55,102 bases of DNA from Planctomycetota bacterium. GTDB taxonomy: Bacteria; Planctomycetota; Phycisphaerae; Sedimentisphaerales; Anaerobacaceae. Position 1 is the first letter of the stretch, and each line of letters opens with the position of its first letter. The notes below the pieces were generated by a model. It searched no databases. It worked only from the letters and a program-made list of their open reading frames with translations, and was not told the DNA's origin. The stretch spans positions 1-55,102 of the forward strand of contig VRUK01000027.1 in assembly GCA_019456195.1 (NCBI GenBank), read 5' to 3'. This document shows positions 41,495 through 50,263 of the stretch, one piece after another. A program made the translations under genes and the position numbers.

Positions 41495-42658
41495 TTATTT
41501 TTGGATTCGGAGCCTGATTTTGTCAGCGGAACGGGTGTGCCTGGCGGCGGAGCCATTTTCTATGGCGGCTGCTAACTGCATAAATCTCGGGATTGAGTGG
41601 TCGAAGAATTGTTTGTAACTCTCGCAGAAGTAATTTTGGCCGCTACTGTCAGTGTTTTTCCGTTCTCTATCCTTCATACATCCGCCGCGGCATATATCGA
41701 GATGGCTGCAGAGAAGGCACTTATTACAAAGATTTTGCTTATCGCGGGCGAAGGTGCGTTTAATACTGCTTGCGGCGAGTTTATCTAACGGCGTTTCCAT
41801 GATGTTGCCCAGTAGCCACTTTGGCTCGACAAAAAATTCGCAGCAAAAGGCGTCGCCGGTGTGTTCGATAACGACGAAGCCGGCACATTGCTTGCTGTAT
41901 GCGCAAATGGTATGTTTGCCTAATACGAAATAGGTTACCAGTGAGTCGAACTCGCGGATGTTCAGCTTTTCGGGGCCGTACTCGTACCAGAGGTCAAAGA
42001 GCCTGCACAGGAAATCGCCGTACTGGTTCGGGGTAATTGAAAAATCCGCAATTTTGTTCGTCGCAGGGTCCGTCTCAACACAGGGAATGAACTGCAGGTA
42101 AGTCAGCTCGTTTTCTATAAGGAAATTGAACAGAGTTTGAGGATGCTCTACGTTTTTATTATTCAGCAAGACAAGGGCACTGAACTCGACCTGATGTTTT
42201 TTGCAGTTTTCGATGCCTTTGATTACCCTGTCAAAAGTGCCCGAGGCGGAATGGTCAAGGCGGTATTGGTCGTGAAATTCTTTAGGCCCATCGATGCTGA
42301 TGCCGAGAAGGAAGTTATTCTCGTGCAAAAACCTGCACCAGTTGTCGTCGAGTAAAACGCCGTTGGTTTGGAGGGTATTGCTTACCTCCTGGCCGGGGCT
42401 GCCATACTTTTTTTGTAAATCCACAGCCCTTTGAAAAAAATCCACTCCCATCAACGTCGGCTCGCCACCTTGCCAGGCAAAGCCGACGATGGGGAAGCCT
42501 AATGTCATATAATCTTTTACGAGTTTGGTGAGCACTTCGGCGCTCATCCGCTGTTTGCCCTGGCCAAACTCCGGGGCTCTGTCCTTGTAGAAACAGTATC
42601 TGCAATCAATATTGCAGTTCGAACCGGACGGCTTGATTAAAAGTGTGAAGGGCTGCAT
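41495..42658 (-). CDS. Anaerobic sulfatase-maturating enzyme (radical SAM, SPASM), copy 2
   Basis: A 387-residue paralogue of copy 1 with the same motifs: CNIDCRYCFYK, GFAWQGGEPTLMG, FCCEFFVEP and CNKCLLCSHLDICRGGCMKDR. The last 15 residues are an extra basic tail. It starts five bases after the GH95 stop and lies 90 bases before the sulfatase start, so all four genes are probably one transcript. Why two maturases accompany one local sulfatase is unclear; the second may serve sulfatases elsewhere or have a different target. Confidence 0.92.
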   Translation of the reverse strand: MQPFTLLIKPSGSNCNIDCRYCFYKDRAPEFGQGKQRMSAEVLTKLVKDYMTLGFPIVGFAWQGGEPTLMGVDFFQRAVDLQKKYGSPGQEVSNTLQTNGVLLDDNWCRFLHENNFLLGISIDGPKEFHDQYRLDHSASGTFDRVIKGIENCKKHQVEFSALVLLNNKNVEHPQTLFNFLIENELTYLQFIPCVETDPATNKIADFSITPNQYGDFLCRLFDLWYEYGPEKLNIREFDSLVTYFVLGKHTICAYSKQCAGFVVIEHTGDAFCCEFFVEPKWLLGNIMETPLDKLAASSIKRTFARDKQNLCNKCLLCSHLDICRGGCMKDRERKNTDSSGQNYFCESYKQFFDHSIPRFMQLAAAIENGSAARHTRSADKIRLRIQK

Positions 42659-42663
42659 TATAT

Positions 42664-44979
42664 TTAGTCTGTTCGAACAAGTATAACCTGTTCGCCAGAT
42701 GACATTGCTATATGAAATTCATCTTCCTTTAGTTGTGCCATAATCGTTGGGATGCCCTGGATTTTAAACCGAGAGTCCGGAAAGGGATTCTCCAGGCGGC
42801 ATGTTCCATCTTTTTCGGCTAATATTGTCACGTGACGTGTTAGTCCATCGCGTTGTTCGGCGGAGACAAGAAAAGCTCCTTCGGCCCTGAGCGTGGTGAA
42901 AGAAACATCTTTCCAGGCGGCAGGGATGGCGGGGAAAACTATTATAGTTCCGCTATAACTTTGCAAAAGCATCTCCTGCAGGCCGGCGGCGGAGGCAAAA
43001 TTTCCTTCCAGCGTAAAGGGGCGGTAACGGGCGTTTGAATATCCTTTGCCGGACTGGTCGCCGTTACAGTGAAAACTGCTGCGCAGGCAAAAGGCCGTTG
43101 AGAATATCTCCAGCGCTTTTTCAGCCTGCCGGCCGTCACGTGCCCGGGCGGCCATGTTCGCCAGCCAGCTAAAACTGTATCCGCACCACTGTTTAGTTCC
43201 TTTTTGTTCGAGATCATCCATAGAGGCCTTTATAATGGCCTGGTCCTTCGGGCCGTTTTCCCAGCGAATCATTCCCAGCGGATGGATGGCCATCAGGTGT
43301 GAAAAGTGACGATGCGAGTCTTTCAACGGATAATCTTTTGCGACGAGCATCTTCTTAGTTTGGGGGTCAATCGCCAAATCCGGCATCTCGGTAAGCACTT
43401 TACGCCAACGGTTCGCTTCTTTCGTTTTGCCCAACTCCTCCGCAAGTTCGGCCGTTGTTTCAAACGCCCATCTTATCAGGGCAATATCGTAATTTGTAAT
43501 CGTCGGGAACCATGCCTCAAGGCGGTTATCGTTAATCTCAGGCGAAGAGCTTAAAGGAAGAGTTCGCTTTCCATCGGGGCCCATCTCAGTAACGGCCTCA
43601 AGAAAGATAGATGTATCTTTGAGCCATGGATAAGCTCGTTCTTTCAGGAATTGCCTGTCCATACTGTATCGCCAGTGCAGGTAAAAATGGTGAGCCAGCC
43701 ATGCGGCGGTAGTTGCTGAGTGCGTGTACTGGTGCCAGCCGCCAATCTGTTTCTGCTCCAGGTCGGCTGTCATTGGGACATTCAAGCCAGGCAAATTAAA
43801 GAACCTTTTTGTCCAGGCCTTTGCTGTTTTTCGTGTATCCCACAGCCAGTTGACATATCCGAGTTCCCCTTGGAGCTGATTGCCGCTATACGCGGGCCAG
43901 TAGCTCAACTCGGTGTTCAGGTCGTGATGATAGTCTCCTTTCCATGGCGGAATTTTTCCGTTGTCGGCAGTCCATGGGCCCTGAAGGGTGATTGGGGGTG
44001 TGTCAGGACGAGTCGCTGAGCCGAACTTGTACATCTCAAGATACCACTGCCTTTCGATGACGGCATTGGGTACGCTGAGAGAAGATTTATTCCAGAATGA
44101 GTCCCACCACTTACGATGCGCATTAAGTGATTTGGTAAATCCGGCCCTGAGAGCTTTTTGGCAGTTTTCTCGAGCCAGTCGCAGAGGATTCTTTGATTCT
44201 TTCGAAGTTATAATCGACCATGTCCCCAGCCAATTGTTCCCTGATTTCCGCCAGGCGACGACTACAGCGAACTTGAATCCGCCCCAGCCTTCCTGCAGGT
44301 ATCCTGTCCAGTTGTCACCCTTGGATTCGAGTGGTGCGTTATATCTGAGGCTGGCCAGGTCGCCTGCGCTTATTTTGCCGGGCCCGGCCTCGTCTGTAAT
44401 TTTACCGGCAAAAGGCGGGGCCATCAGCTTGAGTGCGATTGGTTCAGATGAGTCAATTCGAATCATCCCGACTGGCTTTGTCGCGTGGGTAAAAACTCGC
44501 ACTTTATTTTGGCCACCGAACTGGACCGTCGCGACTGCTTCGGCAAGATTCAACGATGCCTTTTCAAAGACGGGACTATTTCCGATGGTAACTTCGATAC
44601 GTCCGGCGGGTATTTTCGTTGGGCCGGCATTTCCGTAAGGCTTATCATAAAGACGGTGGAGGTCGGTGATCCGGCCTTCGGTGACCCATTGGCGCATAGT
44701 CTTGTATGAATATTCTTTTGTGTGAAATTCCGGTACCGGACGAAGGTCCCACAAGTCTGTTCTATCGATGGATATCTTCAAAGGCGCACCGTCACCCCAT
44801 ACGAGGGCACCGAGCAGGCCATTACCCAGTGGTATTGCCTCATCCCATGTTTGCGAAGGGGTCTCGAAATGCAGGCCATGCCTGGGCATTGGTTTGCCGG
44901 GCGCATTTAAGGAAACAACAGAAATAATTATTGCGACGGAAAGAACCCGAAGCACCTTTGGCGAATTATACCATTTCAT
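42664..44979 (-). CDS. Glycoside hydrolase family 95 (alpha-L-fucosidase-like), secreted
   Basis: A 771-residue enzyme with a signal peptide (about 1-28). The N-terminal beta-domain begins with WDEAIPLGNGLLGALVWGD, the GH95 hallmark. The (alpha/alpha)6 catalytic domain spans about 320-650: HHDLNTELSYWPAYSGN corresponds to the Asn-rich subsite, SSSPEIN supplies the probable catalytic Glu, and RHFSHLMAIHPLGMIRW is the conserved His block. A C-terminal beta-domain follows. GH95 enzymes hydrolyse terminal alpha-1,2-fucosides, or alpha-L-galactosides in some members. It heads the glycan operon. Confidence 0.88.
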   Translation of the reverse strand: MKWYNSPKVLRVLSVAIIISVVSLNAPGKPMPRHGLHFETPSQTWDEAIPLGNGLLGALVWGDGAPLKISIDRTDLWDLRPVPEFHTKEYSYKTMRQWVTEGRITDLHRLYDKPYGNAGPTKIPAGRIEVTIGNSPVFEKASLNLAEAVATVQFGGQNKVRVFTHATKPVGMIRIDSSEPIALKLMAPPFAGKITDEAGPGKISAGDLASLRYNAPLESKGDNWTGYLQEGWGGFKFAVVVAWRKSGNNWLGTWSIITSKESKNPLRLARENCQKALRAGFTKSLNAHRKWWDSFWNKSSLSVPNAVIERQWYLEMYKFGSATRPDTPPITLQGPWTADNGKIPPWKGDYHHDLNTELSYWPAYSGNQLQGELGYVNWLWDTRKTAKAWTKRFFNLPGLNVPMTADLEQKQIGGWHQYTHSATTAAWLAHHFYLHWRYSMDRQFLKERAYPWLKDTSIFLEAVTEMGPDGKRTLPLSSSPEINDNRLEAWFPTITNYDIALIRWAFETTAELAEELGKTKEANRWRKVLTEMPDLAIDPQTKKMLVAKDYPLKDSHRHFSHLMAIHPLGMIRWENGPKDQAIIKASMDDLEQKGTKQWCGYSFSWLANMAARARDGRQAEKALEIFSTAFCLRSSFHCNGDQSGKGYSNARYRPFTLEGNFASAAGLQEMLLQSYSGTIIVFPAIPAAWKDVSFTTLRAEGAFLVSAEQRDGLTRHVTILAEKDGTCRLENPFPDSRFKIQGIPTIMAQLKEDEFHIAMSSGEQVILVRTD

Positions 44980-45092
44980 AAATATATCCTCGAAAACAAA
45001 CTATTGCTATGTGTGATTTGAGTTGCTGTCATTTCGCAGCTATTATACCATTTGTTGTGCAGGAATGACAATAGGTCTGTAACTGAACGCTG

Positions 45093-46319
45093 TTATTTTT
45101 CAATCTCCCTGTGCCTTTTCAACCACATTTGCACCCACTGCTCGGCCTGTTCGGAACTGTGCAATTTCCCTTCCAGTTGGGCGATGTAGAGTTCCTGCGA
45201 CAACTGTCCCAAAGCAGGTCCCGGTACAGCTCCCATGCGAATCAGGTCGTGGCCGTTCAGGAGCGGTTTGGGTTGTAATTCAGCATCACCCAATTCCTTT
45301 ATTCTATTGCTAAGGTTTTCCAATGCAACAGTATTATCCGGGCCGCCTTCGGCCATTTGAATAGCCCTCTGGAATTCGTACAGGTCGCCAAAGTACGGTT
45401 CTGCCAGAATCTTTTTCAAGTCAGCCAGAGACATCTGGTCGTCGAGCAGTTTGCCTCTGTTGGCTAATAAGAATTTTATATGTTTGGTCTGACTTCTACT
45501 TAGTTTCAGAACCCGGCTCATCTCAATTGCAAAGTCAGTCTCGCAACCGACAAACAGGCAGGCCAAAGCCAACGGGAAATCAACTTTTTCCCGCAATTGG
45601 CCTAATACCTCAATAGCGGTTTTTCCATTTTTGGTAAACGTGCCGGGAAAGATCGCCTCCGCCAATACGCTGTCAAATAGCATAGATGCGCCAGCGGAGC
45701 GGTTAGGATTAATGAGTATTCCTTCTAATTCAATTGATATTCGTTCGCCGCTTATATGTGCTATATTTGCCGAATTGGTGCAAATCGCCGACCACGTTAA
45801 CGGTTCAATCGCAAAATCCAACTGGGTCGAGAATCGCACGGCGCGAAGCATTCTCAGATAATCTTCGCTAAATCGCTCGGCGGGCCTGCCGATAGTCCTC
45901 ACAATTTTTGCTCTGAGGTCGGCCTGGCCGTCAACGTGATCTATCACCTCTTTTTTAAGAGGGTCGTAAAACATTCCGTTGATTGTAAAGTCTCTTCGGC
46001 TTGCATCTTCGGCGGCAGTTGTAAACTTAACCGAGCCGGGGTGTCTGCCGTCAACATAGTCGGTTTCGGTTCTGAACGTGGCGACTTCCACCTGCTGGTT
46101 TTCGAATAAAACAATTATTACTCCGAATTTAGCCCCGACGTTCAATGTGCGTTTGAACAATTCTGTTACGTCTTTGGGCGGTGCATTGGTGGCAATATCA
46201 TAATCTTTGGCGCGTTTGTCCAACAGCATGTCACGTACACATCCTCCGGCCAACAACGCCTCAAAGCCGTTACTGCGCAGTTTCCTGAGTATTTTTATAG
46301 CTGCCTGTTTGTTTGTCAT
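45093..46319 (-). CDS. cca: CCA-adding enzyme / poly(A) polymerase family nucleotidyltransferase
   Basis: A 408-residue class II nucleotidyltransferase. It has the N-terminal motif LLAGGCVRDMLLDKRAKDYDIAT with the two catalytic Asp residues (DYD), then RDFTINGMFYDP and EDYLRMLRAVRFS. It could be the tRNA CCA-adding enzyme or a poly(A) polymerase; the tRNA-Val here lacks an encoded CCA, so such activity is needed. No HD domain is evident. The start overlaps the rsmD stop by four bases. Confidence 0.88.
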   Translation of the reverse strand: MTNKQAAIKILRKLRSNGFEALLAGGCVRDMLLDKRAKDYDIATNAPPKDVTELFKRTLNVGAKFGVIIVLFENQQVEVATFRTETDYVDGRHPGSVKFTTAAEDASRRDFTINGMFYDPLKKEVIDHVDGQADLRAKIVRTIGRPAERFSEDYLRMLRAVRFSTQLDFAIEPLTWSAICTNSANIAHISGERISIELEGILINPNRSAGASMLFDSVLAEAIFPGTFTKNGKTAIEVLGQLREKVDFPLALACLFVGCETDFAIEMSRVLKLSRSQTKHIKFLLANRGKLLDDQMSLADLKKILAEPYFGDLYEFQRAIQMAEGGPDNTVALENLSNRIKELGDAELQPKPLLNGHDLIRMGAVPGPALGQLSQELYIAQLEGKLHSSEQAEQWVQMWLKRHREIEK

Positions 46320-46894
46320 TCGTTGGTCTTCTGTAATATGGCTACTGCCATTGTTCCCCAGCGGCGCCTGTCTATTATTCGAAATTCGCCATATTGTTCC
46401 AATAAAAATACCTTCCGGTCTGTCCTGACGATAATAACTGCGTCTGCAGCCGCCCGGGGGCCCAGCGAATCCAGCAAGCCACTCAAAGGTGAACCGGCCT
46501 GGACATCCATTGACGCGGCATAGGGCGGGTCAACAAAAACAAGGTCATACATTTGCCGGTCCGGATTAAGCGATACACTAAATTTGAATGCGTTGGCCCT
46601 TATAATTTCAGACTCATTAACAAAGTCGGCTTTTTCTATGTTTCTCTTTAGAACCGAAATAATCTTCGGGTCCTGTTCAACAAAAGTCACGAAGCGGGCC
46701 TTTCTGCTGATGGCTTCGAGACCGAGGGAACCGACTCCTGAGAACAGATCAGCCACTATTGCACCGTTCGGCAGGTCATATTTGTAAAGAACACTGAAAA
46801 GCGATTCTTTTACCCTGTCGGTGATAGGGCGTGAGACCTGGCTTTGGGGGCCAAGGAGTTTCATCCCTCGTTTTGAGCCTGCTATTATTCTCAT
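46316..46894 (-). CDS. rsmD: 16S rRNA (guanine(966)-N(2))-methyltransferase RsmD
   Basis: About 192 residues from the ATG at 46894 (MRIIAGSKRG, the standard RsmD beginning). It has SRPITDRVKESLFSVL, the SAM-binding loop DLFSGVGSLGLEAISR and the catalytic DPPY (VFVDPPYAAS). It methylates G966 of 16S rRNA during ribosome assembly. It is translationally coupled to the cca gene that follows. Confidence 0.93.
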   Translation of the reverse strand: MRIIAGSKRGMKLLGPQSQVSRPITDRVKESLFSVLYKYDLPNGAIVADLFSGVGSLGLEAISRKARFVTFVEQDPKIISVLKRNIEKADFVNESEIIRANAFKFSVSLNPDRQMYDLVFVDPPYAASMDVQAGSPLSGLLDSLGPRAAADAVIIVRTDRKVFLLEQYGEFRIIDRRRWGTMAVAILQKTNE

Positions 46895-46913
46895 TTTGGG
46901 ACTTTTGCTACTG

Positions 46914-47318
46914 CTATTTTGCGGCCCAGTAGTCAACCACAAGGACTTTATCGAGGTGCGGGCCTAAAATTTTGCCGAATTCCTTATGGTCCGGATGCGG
47001 TATGTATTCGGCCCTGTCGGCTTCGCTTCGAAACGTTACGAGAAAACAATGAGTAAAGCCCGCATGGCGGTTCTCTACGCTAACGTCGGTACCCCATTCG
47101 AAATCGCATATCGCATCGATTTTGCCAGGCAGGGCACGGAAGGCATCCTCAATTTCTCTTGTCTGTTGGCTGGAAGTGCCGTCCTTGAACTTGAACATAA
47201 CGACGTGACGCAGAACCTGATGTTCTTTGCTTTCGGAGGCATATTCAGTAGTGTGGATACTGATGCAACCGGACAAAACAATCGTTCCCAGGGCCAGATA
47301 TAGAACATTTCTGAGCAT
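46914..47318 (-). CDS. Lipoprotein with a stress-responsive dimeric alpha/beta barrel (Dabb) domain
   Basis: A 134-residue protein with a lipoprotein signal (LALGTIVLSGC, Cys18). The Dabb domain (about 35-132) is recognised by LRHVVMFKFKDGTS, the central ENRHAGFTHCFLVTF and the final PHPDHKEFGKILGPHLDKVLVVDY. Family members are small dimers often induced by stress; a lipid-anchored form is common in planctomycetes. Its substrate, if any, is unknown. It ends 19 bases before rsmD. Confidence 0.85.
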   Translation of the reverse strand: MLRNVLYLALGTIVLSGCISIHTTEYASESKEHQVLRHVVMFKFKDGTSSQQTREIEDAFRALPGKIDAICDFEWGTDVSVENRHAGFTHCFLVTFRSEADRAEYIPHPDHKEFGKILGPHLDKVLVVDYWAAK

Positions 47319-47490
47319 ACTAAATTACCTCCAATATTTTACAGCTGATTCATTTTTACCAACTTTCCGGACAAGGGATTTTATCAGCAAGGGCGTCCGG
47401 CGTCCATACAAAATTATCAGGAGCAATCCTGCTTTGAACTATAGTTTTGCGGGCATTCGATGACCATTGAAAACGAGACAAAGTGGGATA

Positions 47491-48006
47491 TCAGAACAGA
47501 AGCTCGGTGATTTGGGCGGCGCACTGGCGGAATTTTTCAGCTGGGAGCGTAACGGTTTGCCATTTCGGACTGCGGCGTTTCATAAATGAGCGGTAGTCGT
47601 CTAATTTGACGGTAAAAAAAACGTACCTGTCCGCATTAAAATCGAAGACATCGGCGCCGTTAAAATCAACATCTATGTTCTCTATCAAATAGACAAAAAT
47701 GAAGACTGCCTGATAGGCCGAGCCTAAAACCTCCTGCCACTTTACCAAACCATCAATATCTTCGGCTGTTACCCAGCATTCGAAGCCCGTCATTTTCTCC
47801 AGGCTGGTGCCGGTGAACTTTCTGCCCTTTACCTCGGCAATTATTATTTGCCTGTCGGTCGGATATACCAAGAAATCGAAGCTCTTAACTTTGCCATCTG
47901 TAAAGGCGGGCTGTTTATGCTCGTCTATCGAAGTGTATTTGATTTGATGGTCGATTAGCCAGTTTTCGAAGGCCCGCTCGTAGTGATTTGGAGAAATATC
48001 CTTCAT
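47491..48006 (-). CDS. PD-(D/E)xK nuclease-like protein of unknown function
   Basis: A 171-residue soluble protein. The stretch SFDFLVYPTDRQIIIAEVKG has the D-x(9-12)-E-x-K core of the PD-(D/E)xK nuclease superfamily, with an N-terminal helix (NHYERAFENWL) that could supply the first acidic residue. The C-terminal half is not recognised. The assignment rests on that one motif. It is isolated from mobile genes but is followed directly by a MITE-like element. Confidence 0.6.
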   Translation of the reverse strand: MKDISPNHYERAFENWLIDHQIKYTSIDEHKQPAFTDGKVKSFDFLVYPTDRQIIIAEVKGRKFTGTSLEKMTGFECWVTAEDIDGLVKWQEVLGSAYQAVFIFVYLIENIDVDFNGADVFDFNADRYVFFTVKLDDYRSFMKRRSPKWQTVTLPAEKFRQCAAQITELLF

Positions 48007-48014
48007 CTGGATTT

Positions 48015-48193
48015 AGGGAACCTCTAAAAATTCATTTTTACTGCGAACGGCTGCAATCTCCTCCGGCGGCGTTGTCAGGCCAAAATTCGTCCTCGGCATA
48101 GCTTTGGCTATGCCTGCGGCGATTTTGACCTTCCGCCTTGCCGAAGAAAATTTCGCACGTTCTCGTGACAAAAGCAATTTTTAGAGGCTCCCT
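48015..48193. mobile_element. 179-base MITE-like element with 18-base terminal inverted repeats
   Basis: The ends AGGGAACCTCTAAAAATT (48015-48032) and AATTTTTAGAGGCTCCCT (48176-48193) are inverted repeats with one mismatch. An internal hairpin GGCATAGCTTTGGCTATGCC is present. No coding capacity. It fits exactly between the 47491-48006 gene and the hisS stop codon at 48194. Confidence 0.8.
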
Positions 48194-49474
48194 TTATGAT
48201 TTAAGGTCTTTGAGAAACTCATCGTAGTCAACAAGCTCCTGTTGGCCGCTTGTCATATTTTTAACGGTAAGCTTGTTATCTTTGAATTCATCACCAATGA
48301 TTATACATTTGGCGGCGTTTTGCTCCGAGGCCTGTTTGAGCTGCTTGCCTAACTTGGTTATCTTATAACTGAAATTTGCAGAAAAGCCAGCCGAGCGCAA
48401 TTTCATTGTTATTTTGACGACTACGTCTTTGTAATCTTCATCTACACATGCAACAAAATAGTCAAGGTTGCGTGGCGGCAATTGCTCTTGCAAAAGCGCT
48501 TTCTCTTTAAGCAGGATTTCAAGTACGCAATCTCCCATACCCATACCAGTAGCCGATATTTTTGGTCCACCAAAATCATGCAGCAGGTTGTCGTATCTTC
48601 CTCCACCACAAATTGCCCGAAGCTCGCCGGCAACATCATGAACTTCAAATACGATGCCGGTATAATACGCCAGACCTCTGACAATGCCTGGGTCATAGAG
48701 GCAGAAATCACCCGCTCCCATCAAATCCAAATTATCAAGGACACACTTTATGTTGAGGAAAGCGCCGGATCCTTCTTCCACGAAATCTTTAAGCTGTGGT
48801 ATCGAATCGACGCTCATAAAATCCAGTATATTTTTGACTGTGTTTTTGTCCGGAATTTGTTTTCCGAGGATTTCTTCAAAAGTATCCGGGGGCAATTTGC
48901 ATTTCTTGTCAAGGATAACATATATAGACTCAAGCTTGTCTTTGGGAATACCCAGGCTTATAAGGTAATCAGCCAGCAGTTCTCTGCTTGATATTTTGAC
49001 TTTGATGTCTTTACTTGTAAGTCCAATTTCACGCAGGTAATCCACTGTAGTAAAGATGACCTCGGCGTCGGCAAGGGGACTGTCTTCGCCGATTATATCG
49101 ATATTCCACTGGAAGAATTCTCGGAGCCGGCCTTTTTGGGGGCGTTCGGCGCGGAACAACCTTGGTACCGAGAACCATTTTATCGGCTTGGGGAGTGAAT
49201 TGATTCGCTGGTTTACCATGCGTGCCAGTGTCGGTGTGATTTCAGGCCTCATGGCCAGGTCTCTGCCGCCCCTGTCGCGTAGAGAGAAGAGCTGTTCGAC
49301 TATCTCGTCTCCGCTTTTAATCTGAAACATCTTTAAATATTCAAATATCGGCCCATCGTATTCTTCAAAGCCGTTGCGGACGGACACCTTCTTCCAGCCG
49401 TCGATTATCCAGTTTCTGACGGCCATCTCGGGCGGATAAAAATCCCTTGTCCCTTTTACCGGCAGTATCTTCAT
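48194..49474 (-). CDS. hisS: Histidyl-tRNA synthetase
   Basis: A 426-residue class II synthetase. It has KGTRDFYPPEMAVRNWI at the N-terminus, motif 2 around FRAERPQKGRLREFFQWNIDIIG, and the histidine-binding GLAYYTGIVFEVHD. An AICGGGRYDNLL segment corresponds to motif 3 neighbourhood, and a C-terminal anticodon-binding domain is present (about 330-426). PEITPTLARMV is typical of bacterial HisRS. The gene overlaps the YkgJ-type gene by four bases. Confidence 0.96.
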   Translation of the reverse strand: MKILPVKGTRDFYPPEMAVRNWIIDGWKKVSVRNGFEEYDGPIFEYLKMFQIKSGDEIVEQLFSLRDRGGRDLAMRPEITPTLARMVNQRINSLPKPIKWFSVPRLFRAERPQKGRLREFFQWNIDIIGEDSPLADAEVIFTTVDYLREIGLTSKDIKVKISSRELLADYLISLGIPKDKLESIYVILDKKCKLPPDTFEEILGKQIPDKNTVKNILDFMSVDSIPQLKDFVEEGSGAFLNIKCVLDNLDLMGAGDFCLYDPGIVRGLAYYTGIVFEVHDVAGELRAICGGGRYDNLLHDFGGPKISATGMGMGDCVLEILLKEKALLQEQLPPRNLDYFVACVDEDYKDVVVKITMKLRSAGFSANFSYKITKLGKQLKQASEQNAAKCIIIGDEFKDNKLTVKNMTSGQQELVDYDEFLKDLKS

Positions 49475-49881
49475 CTCTTTCTCTTTCTCTTTTTCTGCTT
49501 TTTCTTTGCCTTTTGTTTTTCGGTTACGTTATTGTCGAATTTTATCTTTATGTACTCCTCCATCTGCTTATCGTCTGTAAAGTGCAGCTCGTAATCGTAT
49601 TCCCCCTCGACAAAATCGCAGTCCCCGTGACGGTATCCTCTGCAGATTTTCGGCCTTTTATCGTAAATCTTACAGTGATGGTCTCCTTCCGAGAGGTGTC
49701 TGCACTGGTTGTTTATGTTAATATACCAGTCGCCATCCTCTACGAAGACCGTCATATTCTCATGGCACAGATACCATCTTATATCATCGAAATCTTCCTT
49801 GTCTTCGGGCGTTTCAATGGGCAGCGCAAAATACTGACAACACAATCCGGTACACTTTTCACATTGACTTTTCTTAGCCAT
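49471..49881 (-). CDS. YkgJ-family cysteine cluster protein
   Basis: About 136 residues from the ATG at 49881. It begins CEKCTGLCCQYFALP, the CxxCxxxCC cluster of the YkgJ (zinc/iron-chelating) family, and continues CRHLSEGDHHCKIYDKRPKICRGY, the second family block. The tail is an extreme Lys/Arg run (about 17 residues). Probably a metal-binding or cluster-containing protein; the exact role is not known. It is co-transcribed with hisS. Confidence 0.85.
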   Translation of the reverse strand: MAKKSQCEKCTGLCCQYFALPIETPEDKEDFDDIRWYLCHENMTVFVEDGDWYININNQCRHLSEGDHHCKIYDKRPKICRGYRHGDCDFVEGEYDYELHFTDDKQMEEYIKIKFDNNVTEKQKAKKKQKKRKRKR

Positions 49882-50263
49882 ATACAACAAACTCCAAATA
49901 ACCTCAATACCATACCTAAATCACTAAAGCCCATGACTATACGGTATTAGCCGTCAGTCGTCAAGAACAGCAATATCCATGCTTACTGTTTTTGCATTAT
50001 GCCTCAATCGCCATCGCCGAAGGTCGGTTGTTCATCCGTACCGCCAACAAATTGTTCTGTATCATTAATTAGGGCATCTTGAAGAGGCAAATACAAAGGA
50101 GTTTTATTGAACATTTGTTGGTCGAATCGAACATATTCCTCACCTTACAGTTGGAATGAAGGCACGTTCCTTTTAATCTTAGAGTAATAGTAAGGTTTTC
50201 CTTGTAGATCGAGCCGGCGGTTATTAGAATACCTCACAAATTTAATCAACTGGGGATTGAATC
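49882..50263. other. Intergenic region between divergent genes
   Basis: Contains the start regions of the YkgJ-type and histidine kinase genes. A possible 36-codon minus-strand frame (50004-50114) is listed separately. Nothing else was recognised. Confidence 0.4.
50004..50114 (-). CDS. Possible small protein (36 codons)
   Basis: An ATG frame giving MFNKTPLYLPLQDAL, then a Gly-Gly (FVGGTDEQP) and an acidic FGDGD end. No strong ribosome-binding site sits at normal distance (GAGGAAT is about 20 bases upstream). It could be a small protein or chance. Confidence 0.2.
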   Translation of the reverse strand: MFNKTPLYLPLQDALINDTEQFVGGTDEQPTFGDGD

